From assembly GCA_022496805.1 (NCBI GenBank), contig CM040085.1:34067811-34131810 (forward strand): 64,000 nucleotides of DNA, in the 5' to 3' direction. Source of the stretch: Pohlia nutans (lineage: Eukaryota > Streptophyta > Bryopsida > Bryales > Mniaceae). Every line of letters starts with the position of its first letter. Positions within the stretch are counted from its first letter, which is position 1. Below the pieces are notes generated by a model. That model did not search any database and was not told the origin of the DNA. It saw only the letters and a list, made by a program, of their open reading frames with translations. Position numbers and translations under genes: made by a program. Positions 24,375 through 37,768 of this stretch are shown here, piece after piece.

Positions 24375-27300
24375 ATGGCGCACACTCAAGCTGGTCTTCA
24401 TGTTGTCAGGTAAGCTTATATTGGTTCGAGTTGTGAACCAAGATTCTGAACCTTAAGGATTTGACTATGGAATTGGTGAGGTTAAACACAGAAGTGTCTT
24501 CCCATACATATCTGGGAGCTGAGTTCTTTTCTCTGAGTACTTTTTCAATTAATATAATTGGTACATGAAGTAACTGCACGAGGCAAGCGATGTAAAATCA
24601 AGAACTATATTCTTTCGTCGGGTTTTGGCGGGTCAACAGGTTGCTGGAGGGTCAACCTCCAGTCAGATTTAAATTTCTCGTCTATGCTTGTCGATGTACA
24701 TGACATCATTTATTGGACCCTCAGTTGAATCTTGGAGGTGAAGGGCTGAAGTTTTTATTTAGCAAGTAAGTCATAGCAGAATAGCGGAGGGTCGATTGAT
24801 AGGCACCAAGAGGTGTTGTCATGGACGTCTCTGTCGTTCGTAGCTACCTACGTGGAGATTAGAAAAATGCTGATTTAAAAGGTAGGAAAGCTACTAAATC
24901 GCATCGATTCTTACACCTGATTGTTGAAATTTATCCTCAAGATTCTTGATTATACTAAATATTTGTTTATCAAAGCTTTCTCTTGAAGCCCTCATCCGTT
25001 GGAGCACTACAATCTTAATCTCACCTCAGGCTTACTCTTTCTCACGTAATGAAATATTAAGTGAAATATGGAGAGGGTCGCTGTTCCTTCATTTTGGGAG
25101 TCTATTCCTCTTCCGTTCAAACTTTGTGAAACTCTCCTCTCTGAAACCCTGAGAGAGATTTGGAAGTGAACAAGCTTATAGTTGTGGGTGCTTGCATACT
25201 AAGTGGCATGCTAATGCACTTGATACGTGCTGGAAATCCTAGTGGTTTGGTGAGAATTGAAGCGCAAGAAATTGTCATTAAAGTGGAAAGGCACACGGGT
25301 TGTTATCGCGTATATCATAGCTCTTAACCATGTATCGAGGGCTTGATCTTTTTCATGATTTTGTCTTGGTGCAGACCATCGTTACAGTCCATTTCTGCAG
25401 CAAGATCGATCACGGAGCAGCGTTTGCAGCATGGGCAAGTAAGTTACAATCGTGCTCCAATGTTCAAATTTGTCGATTGTGCATGGAGGTGTCAACATGC
25501 TTGAGATTGCGTAGAGTCTGATTTCTCGGTTTTGGTTAGGTGGACCCGAATAGCCTACATATGACATTATCACTATTTTACCGTTTGTAATTTCGTTCAA
25601 TTTAGTCCTTTCCGTAAGACGTTCATAACATTCTTTAGCATGATGGACGAGGTCCCTCCTCTACTGTAGCACTGTAGAGGAATTATTCCTCTACAGTGGT
25701 ACTACACTTCTTCAATTGAGAATTTGCAGTTTAATTGAAGAAGTGAATTAGCATTGTAGAGGAATTATTCCTCTACAGGGCTATAGGAAAGGAGGGACCT
25801 CCCCCATCAATCCATCATGTCCAAGAATGTTATGTTGGAGCCTGAGTCTTTTGAAAATTTTACATATTGTTATTGCAGGTTCTCAGAACCACCTTATGCA
25901 ACAAAGTGGACCCCATTTTACTTTCATATTGTCGAGGAGGCATACACGGAGGAGCGCGTCGGCTCTTTGCAAAAGCAACACCTGGAAGGTGCATCACTTA
26001 GCAAATTGCTCCCATGTACTTCGTGATTCAAGGGTTACTCATGATCCCTTGAATTCGGAAGCTCGATTAGTACAGTGGCTCACCATCAGAGTGTTCAAAA
26101 TTCTTCCACTAGATTTGAATGCACGTGAATATTTCTACCTTTTCTTTCTATCAATCAGTTTTTCTAATTTTTAGTTTTTTTATTAAATGATTAAAAAAAT
26201 TTCTTAAATTTTCGAAAAAAAAAAAAAAAACAAAAAACTATAGAATATAGAATATAGAATAGAATATAGAATATAAATATATAAATATATAAATATATAA
26301 ATATATAAAATATAAAAATACATATATTTTAAAAATTAAAATTAAAAAAAATGTACATGTTCTTGACTTCTACATGTGCGTTTTGTACTTCAGGAGAGGT
26401 GTGAACTTAAGGAGTCCAGTGATTGCTGAGGCTTCAGGAAACCATTCTACAGGACTTGGTGAAACGATAGTGACGGATGACAGTGCAGGCTTTTCCACTT
26501 TGGATGAAGCACCTGGGTCCAGAGCAAGCTACAGTACTCACACCGACAGTGAAGGTGCAGCTGATTATAGTCTAGCTTTTGATAACGAGAGCATTCCTGG
26601 TTCTACTGTGGTTGGTATCGATGGAATGGATCAAGATAATCTACTTATGGACGTGACTCTGAGCTTCTACGAGATGGGCATCAGGTATTGTACTCATTGA
26701 TCTGGCATTTGGGGTTTCATGTTTCCTATATGAAGAAATTATCAATCTATCAAGAAACTGCATAGAGAAAGCATGTTCTATACAGAAAATCAGATGGCTT
26801 GGACATCCAGTATTTCCTTTTACCATCTTACTTTGCTGCAAGTTTCACCTTTTTCAGACTCCTGTAATTACGTGCATCCTCTCTGAGATGAAGTTGATTT
26901 CACGTTTTCAGCCTTCTTATTGAACAAGCGTCCGCATGTTGTCTTTTGACTGCATGTTTGCAGTATGATTGTGCAAGTTCTGCTTATCATCCGAGTCGAA
27001 GCCAAGATTTATATTTGACTCATAACCTGATTTCTATAATTGACCTACATTTTCTTTACAGTGTACAGAGTGCACAATTGTTAACGAAAGGCCATCGTGT
27101 AGTCGACCAATTTATTGTTTCAGACGCTATAAAAAGGGAAGCTATACCCGAGGACAGATGGTTAGACATCAAAGAGAAGATTTTTGCCAAACTAAAGCGA
27201 CGTAATGTTCTCAATACTGCCACTGGCGATCCCAAGCTAGTGGAACAGGTAAGTTCATCTCATGGTTCTTGTTTTGGATGTTATGCAGAGATGCTTCATT

Positions 27301-30300
27301 TCTCTTAAGAAATATCCTGTCTATCAGGAAAGTGATTCTACGAGAAAACAACTGAAGAGCCATTAAGGCGATTGATTGCTATGATGATTAATTTGATGAT
27401 TGGCAGGACTGGCAGGTGTAGTGCCTACTGGTAGTCTGGAAGGAGAGGTTGAAATGAGTGATTTGGTGGAACTTATTGAACCACTTGACCTGAGCAGGTT
27501 ACATTTTTAACACAAATCTTGGACAAGGCGGTCCGTGGAGATGGTAAAGAAGATGTGCTTGGAGCAGTGAGTTTCCACACTTTTAATCCTTTTCTACTTA
27601 GTGACAAATGCGAATATTATCACTTCTGAGTACTGGACTTGCTTTTAAGTACAATTTTTCTTCACATGGAAGCTATTGGAAGCAGCCTATGTGAGTCGCA
27701 TCAGACGCCAGCCCGGGTGAGTATCCAGTGGTGTGATACAAATAAGTGTCCTAAAACTATGACTAAATGTTTGTAATAGGCTTATTTTCTGCAAAATGGA
27801 TTTGAAGAGCTACGCCTTAAGGAAGATCCACGCAAGCGCGCTGAGTTGCTACGCTATATCGAGAAAATGGAGCAGCCCAAGGTACGGCCTCGCTATTTTG
27901 GTTTACCATTTTCCTATCTTCCAAACAGGCTTTGTAATGCATTAAATGCTTTCCTTATCTTTACTTTACGCATAATGAATTTCATGGATTTGGCCTCAGC
28001 TATAGAAATCAAGAAATTGCTCTGTGACTGAATTCCTTATCAACTGTGATGAAATTGCTGCAGATAACCGCAGTTATTCGTTTATTTTACTTGTATTCGT
28101 CTCTACTGAACGTAGCAGACGAAGCACATAGTCATCGACTACGTCGAGAGCAGGTACCATTTTGAAATTTTGTCTCTGAATGGTCTCCATAGTTATTTGG
28201 GAGGAGTTCTGGTTTGCATAGGGACATACAACTTCACAAATACGTCACAAGTCCTGTTCATTGCATCCAGCATGCACACTTGCCGGACGCCCCTCATCTG
28301 GGATTTTGCAACGTGCGTCTGAATTGATTCCACAAATTTTTTGTTGAACCTTTGACTGTTTACAGGTATGGGCTAGCAAAAATGCAACGCCACTTTGGTT
28401 TGCATCCTTCGATCATTCCCTAAGATCCTTTAAGAAGGAAAATGTAGGAGCACCTGAACTTCAAGAGTTGTTCAATCGAACCGAGGTTAGGCTCTTAACT
28501 GCTCTGGGTACTTATGTTAAGGCTATTCATCTAACATTTAAGTGCTTAAAACATAAGTACATAGATTTGATTAGTTTCAATTATCAAAGCAATTTGTCAC
28601 TGACTACGTATCACAAGGTAGATTTTTGCGTCATATTATTGATTGAATATTCATTTCAGTACCTAAATTTTAGCGTAATCAACTAATTATGTTGTGTAAG
28701 AAACATTTATACTTTGTTATCCTAAACCTCCTGCATGCTTGTGGTGCCAGTACAATCCAGTCTTTACGGCCCATCCAACAGAGGCTCGGCGCAGAGAAGT
28801 TCTGACATGTTTGCATCGTATCTTCCTTCTCTGCAATGATCGCGAAGTACGCTATTCTCTCTGTCTCCCAATTAGACGAACCTTTTGTCACGCAACTGAG
28901 TCTTTCTCAGCACATCTCGTTGGCTATTGATGAAACTAATCAACAACCAGTGAGGCGTGCTGAAAGCTTCGGATTCGTGGATTTCGAGGTTGCGGGCAGA
29001 GGAAGGCTTCCCTTTGATTTAACCTTGCATGCGAGTTTTGTGCTTCAAGACGATAATTGCTTCTAGATTTCAACCCTCGCTTCAGACTTTTAGCCTATTA
29101 TGAATCGTTTATGTCTTTTCATGTTATTCTCTAGTCAGTACTAACGTTTTTCATAGGCTGTTAAAAATGCATATGAGAACATTTCAATTTTATATTCAAA
29201 TCTCTCTGTGACACATCAATGGCATGCAGGATCCGAGACTTAGTCCCGCTCAAAAGGCGGAATTGGAAGTTGAAATTGAAACTGAGGTAAGGATGATGAT
29301 TATCCATATTTCATGCTTGCATAATATTCAACATTCGTTAGCGGGTGCAGAAGCCGTGACTGGTAACAAAAATTCTCTTATAGTTATGTTTTGGTGGTTA
29401 CAGGTCGAGATACTTTGGAGAACAGACGAGATGCGAGCAACAAAACCAACTGTCTTGGAGGAGATAGTCACAGGACTTGATTACTTTCGTTATTCTCTTT
29501 TCGAGGCTGTTTGCACTACATATCGATATGCGGAGAACTCCGTGAACGTAAGTAATTTTCCTGTAAAGTTAATCTTGAAGTTAATCCTGAGTCTAGGGGC
29601 AGCAGGGTGTATTAGTTTCTAACTCATGTCGTAACTATCTATGTTGACAGGCTATATACTCAAATGAAGGTCTTGTTGTTCCGAGCTTTATCAAATTTGG
29701 ATCTTGGATTGGTGGTGATCGTGATGGTAATCCTTATGGTTAGTTTCTGAACCCTGTTGCAATCTACAAGTGCTCTTTTTGTCTAGGGGTCGAAGTCTAG
29801 CGATTTATGCAGTTGAAGCAATATGTTTAGGGGTTCTGAGTCCGTTCCAGTGTTTATTGAATACATTCGGCTGTTGCTCTCAGAAGAGAGATCAAGAAAA
29901 CACATCAGTTATAGAGCTGAGTCTTTTATAATCATTCTTGTCGTATAATTGCGAGCAGTTGCGGCATTTTATCAGACCGCATGATGAACTAGACTACATC
30001 ATTTGACAAAAACTTCCTAGGCAAACCTCTATCAGGAGTTTTCGATTATCGTTATTCTATATAAGTAATCCATAGTACGGTAGCCAACTACCGGTACATA
30101 TTGACCAAGGTTTGTATTTTGTTGTGTGAATTAGTCCGCCCCGAAACAACAGTGATGGCAGCGTTGCTCGCAAGTCGCCTCATCCTGGCTGAATACATTC
30201 GTCGTGTCCGTGCATGTCAGGTGAAGCGACTTTTCTTTGTCAGTTTTTTTGCATGTTGCAAATTTTAAGAGCTATGGCCATTTTTCAGGAAATTGACTTA

Positions 30301-33300
30301 TGCTTGAAAACTCTCATCTATTCTCCCTTTTGTCCTACTTGTTATAGGTGACCCTACATATTGATAATTAAGATGATTATCTAAGCGTTGTATTGTTTCC
30401 CAATACTTTTCCATTTTTCTACTTGGTACTCTTCTGGACTTTTTCTGTTACCCTTTTTCTGCTAATATGAATCACTGATTGAAAGTAGCGTTTCGTTGGG
30501 TTTAAGGAAAAACCTTTGGTCATGAAGTACTTTATGACTAGTAGTATTTTATGGTTGTGTCCTATATGGCCCTTCAATCTAGCTGGTGTCTACCTCAGCT
30601 AGTTATGGGGAGTAATTTTTTTACAGTTTTTGATAACTACGTTGAGTTTTTTGCAGGACATGTTGACACACTCGTTACTCATCTGTGAAGTATCACCAGA
30701 ATTATTAGAGAGCCTAGAAGAGGACAAGAAAGTGATGGAGCATATTCCTGCAATTCGCTTTGATGGTGCACTTTTTGAGCAAGTAAGTTCTCGATTGATG
30801 ACATTCTCGATTGATGACATTCTCGATTGGTAAACTTCAAATGCGTGTATTAATTTCATATATCAGTTCCGCTGTGCATTTTCGTACATATGTCTTTGTT
30901 TTCTTTTGTTCCTGAAACATGCACCATATCAGTTCTCTTATTCTCAATTGAAATTGGAACAAAGCAGGAGCCTTACAGACTCAAACTGAGGGTGATGCGG
31001 CACCGACTTGAGCAAAGATTAAGAGGCGTTAATGCTCGCTTGCGTGAGTTAGGAAAGGCGGGTATGCATGATGAGGTATGTTGTCCTTTCACCAACCCCT
31101 GAATGGTTTTGATTGATTTTTAAAGAAAAATTCCAAGCTTTCAATACTGTGCACAGTGGCATCTATGGTCGTGAAGAATTATCATCAAGATTAGATAATT
31201 GTTGCTATATCATAGACTTTGCAGAGTTGTGAAATCAACCTATTAATCAAAGTCCAAGACAATCAGAAGAACTCTAGTACTTGCAAGAGAATATCAAGGC
31301 GAGAATGATTCTTCATGAAATCTCGGAAGTCCTTGACTATTAGACAACCTAAGTAGGAATTCTGCAAACTTGTTGAGGTACTATACTTCAGATTATGCCT
31401 CTCGAGTCATGTTCTTGCATCTTATACTACTCGTCTTTAATTGCGAAAATACTGTGTCAGAGGAACAGGTATCGATTGAAATGAACTAAAGGATGATAAG
31501 CGGAAATGAATCATACTTGTTGCTGAATATCAGCGGAACAAAATAAGTAAAGATTTTGACCGAATGCACTTGTTATTAGTAAAGGTAACATTGTGTTGAT
31601 CTGTGTCCTTCGTCGTGTTTATGAGCTCGTATTTGGGTAAGTCATCAAGTCACTTTTGACGACGTTTTGAATAACTTTTGATAAGTAATAAGAGTTGGAA
31701 TCAATCAATCAACCAGCTGCGTACATTTGAATATTTATTCTGTGATCGTAAGGAATGTCAATTTGGATAAAAAACATCATTGTTCGGATTTGAACATCAA
31801 AAGTGCCTAGTAGGCTCTCGATTGAAATACACTCTGGCTAAGGAAGATGTTGAATTTCTTATTATGTTTATTGCTGTGGTTTGGATGGTTGGGTTTTATA
31901 GTTGGTGATAGACATCGAATTCAACATTGACGAGATCCCCGGTTTGGACCCAAAGAAGGATGCTTACGTCAGTGAGGAACAATTTTTGAACGACTTGAAA
32001 CTCATAGATGTATGTACCTTCTTTTCTCTTGTTTGATCATGTTGGCCTTTGTAAGCTTTTTTCTGTTTTGGTAATTCATGTTCCTGTCTCTGGTTCTTCT
32101 TGAGATCGTCACTATAGGAGTAATCTAGTTCATATTTACCATCTGGAGTGGATTTCAAGCTTTGCCAAACTACCTTTTTGTTCTTGTGTGGAGCTGTCTA
32201 CTTCCTTGTCCTTGCCTGGAGCGTGCCTCCCACTTTGAGACTCAAGCAAGGAATTAGAGGTGAGCAGCAGCAGGTGGTCGGAGTGGAACTTGTGAATGAC
32301 GTCTTATTTTTATGCAGGCTTCTTTGCGCAAAAGTGGTGATTTTCGGTTGGCGGATAGGAAATTGAAGGACTTGATCCGGCTGGCTGAAACATTTGGCTT
32401 TTATTGCTGCGCTCTTGAAGTCCGGCAAGAGTCAACAATCCATTCAGAGGTATAAATAAAATTCATTGGACACGTTTTTAAATATGCAAGACATATGGGG
32501 GATACAGCAGAATAATTCCTAGGCGTCTCGTTTCTGTTATTTGCCTGGAAATGCAACTTGGAGTCATTTATTTCTCTTTTTCGGTCAGATTTCTCACATG
32601 GACTTTCTGGACGATTTTCTGGATTTAGGCAACAAACGAGATTATGCGGCTTTTAGGGCTGCATGACAATTACAGTTTATTATCAGAGGCAGAGCGCATG
32701 AAGTTGCTTGCTGAAGCAATTTCAACTCCACCTCCTGTCGACAAAGTCGAGGTGTGCTATTACATATCCTGTTAAGTTTCTACTGAGGTTCCAGAACTGT
32801 AACAAGGCGCGCTAATGCTAATCCTCCGGGGGAACTGTTGTTTATTCCTACAAATCTTAGTTTCATCATCGGTCCTTTTACATATCTGTGCTAGGTATAT
32901 CTACAAGTATATCTCCGAGAAGTCTTATAGCTGATAATTTCTCGAGGAAGTATATGCACTATGGACAAGATGATGATTGGCCTACTGTTCTCTTGAAAAC
33001 TCATTGTATTTATGTTTCCAGGGCTTATTCAAAACCATGTCAGAACCATCAAGGGAAGTAGTGGAGGTTTTCTTTGCTATTGCAGATATCATGGAAAATA
33101 TCTCCCAGAAGTCTATAGCCTCCTATGTTATTTCCATGACCCGTCAAGCATCTCATGTGATGGAGGTACATTCTTCTTACCTTTTTTTCGAGTAGCTTCT
33201 TGGACTATCCTATATTATCCTTGTTCTATGTCTTTGTCTCATGACATTTTGTGTGATGGTGGAATCCTAACTCACAGATTTCAAGTGGAGTTCAAATCTG

Positions 33301-36300
33301 TAGATAATTCTGTTATATAATAATTGATACGAGCAACGATCGTAAAGCACTTTCTGCGATGTATTTACCTTTCCTCTCATTCTTCCTTGAAACAGGTGTT
33401 GTTTCTTGGGTGGTTTTCGTGTAAGAATTTATTAGAGATAAAAGCTTCGGGAGAATGGAACACACGGCTGGTTGTCGCTCCTCTTTTTGAAACTATACCA
33501 GATTTGGAGGTACTGTCTGAACTTGAATACTTAGTTCTTAGGCATACTTAAGAGTTTTTTCTTAGCTCACATGTTCATTGTTGTACCACTTTAGCTCGTG
33601 AAACTCTTTTCTTGTGTTAATGGAAAGCCCGTCTACTTGCGGTCCACCTTAGATGATTTTGCAAAGCCTTGTGTCCCATAAAAGTCCATCATCCGGACAT
33701 CCCATAATAGTCCATCATCTAATGCATAAATAAGCAGCTGTTGACTACCAAATTTGTGTGTTGCCTGCAGAACATGCCAGGATCGTTAGAATCACTTTTC
33801 AAGAATGAGACCTATAAAAACATTTTGATGGCTTCTGGTGGTGTTCAGGTATTGTCAACCAGATGTTTACAATAGGCATGATATTGTGCCTGCACTCATA
33901 AGTTGATAGTCTTGCTTTATTGCTTCTAATTCCATGGAGAAGCCACGGAGCAGAATATGCTTTTCTCGAAGGTCGTCAGTACTTACGGAGGTCCTATTTT
34001 ACATTTTGGGGGAGATTTATGAGAAGAATCATGTTTTCAGGAAATAATGCTTGGTTACTCGGACTCCTGCAAAGATGGAGGCATCACAGCCAGCGCATAC
34101 AACCTCTATAAGGCTCAATGTGTAATCCAGAAACTCACAGCCGAGGCAGGAGTGAAGTCGTGCATCTTTCATGGCCGTGGTGGTACTGTTGGTCGTGGAG
34201 CGGGCCCAACTCACGAGAGTATCCTATCGCAGGTACTTTATGCTATTGACTTCGAAACCCTATTTTTGTAATTCCTTCAGATTGCAAACTTAGGATACCA
34301 AGTGAGAAGTTTTCTGGTTATATGTGTTGTGGTGCTGAACTCCTGGGCAATGACAACCATGATTGCAAATATTTGCTGCTTTGATATAAAATTCGTCCAC
34401 CTCACCTTGATTCGTAGTTCCAAACACCTGGTTTACGTTTGTATAGTTGTCTTCTTCAAAAAGTTCTGGAGATCTACGTATCTTTATGATGATCATTCTG
34501 GAGCGTGCCGACTCCTGAATCGTAGTATCAAGGCCGTGCCTCTTAAGTTGGGTTTTTCGTTCACTTGCTGGCAGCCACCAGGCAGCGTGGATGGAAAAAT
34601 AAAATTTACAGAGCAAGGAGAAGTTATTACCTATCGTTATGGTAATGCTGAAACGGCTGTATATGAATTGACTGTAAGTTACTCAGCACTTGTCACTTTG
34701 GTTGGTTGTTAAGGTATATACTGTTCATTTGACGCTGGTGCAATCATGATTGTGGATGCTGTCGCTTATCTAGGCGGTTTTCTCTAACACACTACATCCA
34801 AAACATTTTTGACCATGGTATTACATTTATTCGCCATTTACACAATGATCCCTTAAATTTCTTCTAAAGGTTTCTCTCTGTAAAATTGCAAGAAAACTTC
34901 TAATCAAAAAATTGTTCATGACGTTGAATTGACAGGTTGGCATTACAGGGCTTCTGAAAGCCAGTCATCCTGCAACTCGTCTTGATGGTAATTATGAGAA
35001 GGTGAGCAACTTCTGATCTTTGAGTTGTAATGTTCACAGAATTGATAAATTTAATTCTGAAAGCATTTTCACAATCTGAAAATGCGTTGAATGTGTTTTC
35101 AGACGTACCTCTTAAGATGCACTAGACATGGTACAACATGTTGCAAGGTTGGGTAAGGGACGGTAAAACAGATGGTATAAGTTCCGCAGTAAAACTTTAA
35201 TGTGTTACTTACGTTACCTTTATATGTTAGCTAAAATGTAGTGTTTTGTCGTAACAGTACTTCTCTATTATGGAACAACTATCAACAGCTGCAGAGAAGT
35301 CGTATCGTGATCTGACTGACGAGACGGAAGGATTCTATGATTATTTCTATGAATCAACTGTTGTTAATGAGATTGGTCTCATTAACATTGGCAGTCGCCC
35401 TGCTCGTCGTAAGGCTGCTATTCGAGACAAGTCTTCTTTGCGTGCCATTCCTTGGGTCTTCGGTTGGGCTCAGGTATATCTTTATTCCATAATAGTAAGA
35501 TATTCAGGAGGTTGTTATTGAAAATCATATTTTCAACCCCATGCTTGAGGAGTACTTGCTTGGAAGGTTCATTTTGTACAGGTGATTTCCACTTTCAGGT
35601 ATGTTAGGCGAATGATATTTAACTAAACAATAAATGTTTTCGTGCTTGATATTGGTTTTGTTCTGGATATGTGACAGTCAAGGCACACTCTACCAGCATG
35701 GTATGGGGTGGGCAGCGGCATTTCGAATTATACACGAGATGAGCCAGATCGAATCAAGGAGCTACAGATCATGTATCAAGAGTGGCCCTTCTTTCGCACT
35801 TTTCTGACTAATGTGCAGGTATTTACTTGTTATCCAATCTAAGATTTAAGGCTGAAGATTCATTGCCATAACCTTGAACTGATTATTTTGACCTACCTTA
35901 TGCTTCGCACCAGGTGTTCTCAAATTGGAATCACTTTGATATCTTTTGGGGTCTTTCACAATTTCTCTCTTGATTTGATCTTACAAAACATGTTACAAAT
36001 AAAATAAGGCATCCCTCAAGTTATTGAGCTTAGAACAATTATTTTAAAATTCCGTCTCATGGCTGTTTATGACGAGAGTTCTCATGATTTGTTTTGACAC
36101 ATTTGACAGATGTCTTTGTTCAAAGCATCGATGGAGATTGCTCAAGAATATGCACGGTTATGCTCGTACGTGTTCTGCACATTTCCTTGATATGCATGCT
36201 GACGGGTGCTGAGTCACCCTCAAGGCATTCAAATTCGGACATGAGTTTACCCTTATGATTCATTATTGGTTGTGTGCTATTGACTTAAGATAAGCTTTTA

Positions 36301-37768
36301 AGTGTAATGTTATCCCTCGAAGCTTAGAGTTCTGTTGTCATCATTAAATTGAGAAAAAATTAGTTTCTGACAGCGTTTAATAGAACGGAAGGTTTCTAAG
36401 GGAAGATCGTGTTTACTGATAGCTTTAGCGTGTGCTTGAGGTGGATTTTCGGAAGCAGTAGGCTGAGCTCGGACATGACCCCTTCGTGTAATTTGAGGAA
36501 TCTCTGATATCTTTGGCCAACTATTAGCAAACTATCTTTGGAAAACTCTTCATTGTTCTTTTGCTTACATTTGTGGATACGTCATTATGAAATGCAGGAA
36601 CCGAATTACACAAAAGCTGGTGTTTGACCTAGTGGCGCAAGAGTTCTCTCTTACCAAGACTCAGGTTCCGATTCTTTCCCATTTTAATTCTCTGGTTCTT
36701 ATGATATGTTCGCTTTTCTAGTCGGTTCTACAAATCACAAATGCCACAGACCAATGTTGTTCATTATGTATGATGTTCACGATCATTGGGATTAATAGGC
36801 CTTGCGTTTTTATGTCCGAAGTCTTACACTGTTTTGTTTCCCATATTCCTGGTAGAGTAGGTTCAAAATGATCCTTGGCTGTGGTAACAGGTACTTCAGA
36901 GGGTTAGTGTTGCATGTTTTAGGTCACGTGTGTGATGCCAGGAGACCATTATTTGCAGTATGTGGCTGTACTTGTTGCAAGTGTTTGTCACATTTGGGTT
37001 GGCTGGGTGGTACTGTAGCCATATCTGATAGAAATTGTTTTTCTCATGTCTTTTCTCAGAAGCTAATTGAAAGATGTCTGGGATGTATGTACAGTTTCTG
37101 ATGGTTTCGCAGCAAAATAAGCTGCTCCAGGACAATCCTTCATTGGAAAGCTCATTTGACACACGACGAAAGTACTTGGATCCGCTCAATCATCTCCAGG
37201 TCTGGATGGCTTTATGCAGTTGTTTTTAACCGTCTGCTGTAACAAGTCTATTGTTTACATTGTGTAGGTGTTTCATAATTGATTAAAAAATGTATCATCG
37301 TTACAAAAGACGTAATTTATGTTTGAATATCATGTAGTGCATTAGCTTAACCTATTAGGGACTACAATGTGACATTCCTTCATGAATTTGCTGCTAACTT
37401 ATCAAGGACCATGAACCCCAAAATGTCTTGATGACATGGTCCCCTTGACAGCTTAATGAGCACCAAACATTATCACCTTGCCGAGTTTAAGACCACCCAA
37501 GTCATGTCTGCATGACCCTTCAGCCACTCTTTACCCTGTCAAAAATTCTTTACTTTGAGAGATAGCTGTTTTGAAACAACATCGTGGATTTGTTGACCTT
37601 TCAATTTTGTATTGTCAAAAGAGCTCACACCTTGTCCTGATATGATAGGTCATTCTCTTGGGCCGTCAAAGAGACCCAACTGCGTCTGAGGAGCAGAAGC
37701 CATTGTGGGAGAAGCCTTTGCTCAGGACCATCAAAGCCATTGCCAGCAACATGCGTAACACTGGCTAG
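24375..37768 (+). CDS. PPC: Bacterial-type phosphoenolpyruvate carboxylase with predicted organelle (plastid?) transit peptide, 33 exons
   Basis: PEP carboxylase (EC 4.1.1.31) makes oxaloacetate and phosphate from PEP and bicarbonate. My exon model is 24375-24409, 25375-25438, 25879-25988, 26394-26684, 27062-27248, 27498-27543, 27673-27716, 27780-27881, 28064-28153, 28366-28485, 28751-28846, 29230-29286, 29404-29547, 29651-29738, 30135-30220, 30657-30782, 30968-31075, 31902-32009, 32318-32449, 32629-32751, 33022-33165, 33396-33509, 33771-33848, 34041-34232, 34575-34673, 34936-35001, 35258-35473, 35678-35818, 36110-36165, 36598-36664, 36891-36908, 37113-37199, 37649-37768. All junctions are GT-AG and phases agree, giving 3555 nt and 1184 residues. 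Motifs: [15 protein letters not shown] (catalytic His371), [14 protein letters not shown] (477-490), LEVRQES (667-673), [10 protein letters not shown] (836-845), [14 protein letters not shown] (874-887), FTEQGEVI (906-913) and the C-terminal MRNTG, the bacterial-type ending (plant-type enzymes end QNTG). I saw no plant-type N-terminal phosphorylation motif. Residues 1-76 are rich in R, S and A with only two acidic residues, then comes an acidic Ser/Gly/Asp linker to about 165. An in-frame TAG at 24363 supports the start. Exons 6 and 7 were chosen by phase and are the least certain. Confidence 0.93.
25639..25819. repeat. Multi-hairpin inverted repeat inside PEP carboxylase intron 2
   Basis: The outer arms CATGATGGACGAGGTCCCTCCT and AGGAGGGACCTC...CCATCATG pair. 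Inside are two copies of a palindrome around TAGAGGAATTATTCCTCTA (25672-25696 and 25754-25778), with a third hairpin ACTTCTTCAATT/AATTGAAGAAGT between them (25706-25744). No clear target duplication. Probably a small MITE. Confidence 0.75.
26239..26325. repeat. AT-rich tandem repeat in PEP carboxylase intron 3
   Basis: Units of TAGAATA followed by units of TAAATATA, preceded by a poly-A run (26214-26230). Confidence 0.85.

Noticed and set aside
27413..27497. Open stretch reading [17 protein letters not shown] as a PEPC exon
   Set aside because: Its phase does not fit exon 5 (ends in phase 0). Skipping it and entering at 27498 ([12 protein letters not shown]) keeps the frame.
27544..27566. 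Extension of PEPC exon 6 to the GTGAGT donor at 27567
   Set aside because: It would put the clearly family-like exon 8 ([21 protein letters not shown]) out of frame. The GTAAAG donor at 27544 keeps it in frame. This choice remains the weakest part of the model.
28847..29066. ORF continuing past PEPC exon 11 ([13 protein letters not shown])
   Set aside because: Exon 11 ends at a GTACGC donor and the [13 protein letters not shown] exon at 29230 continues the family pattern directly.
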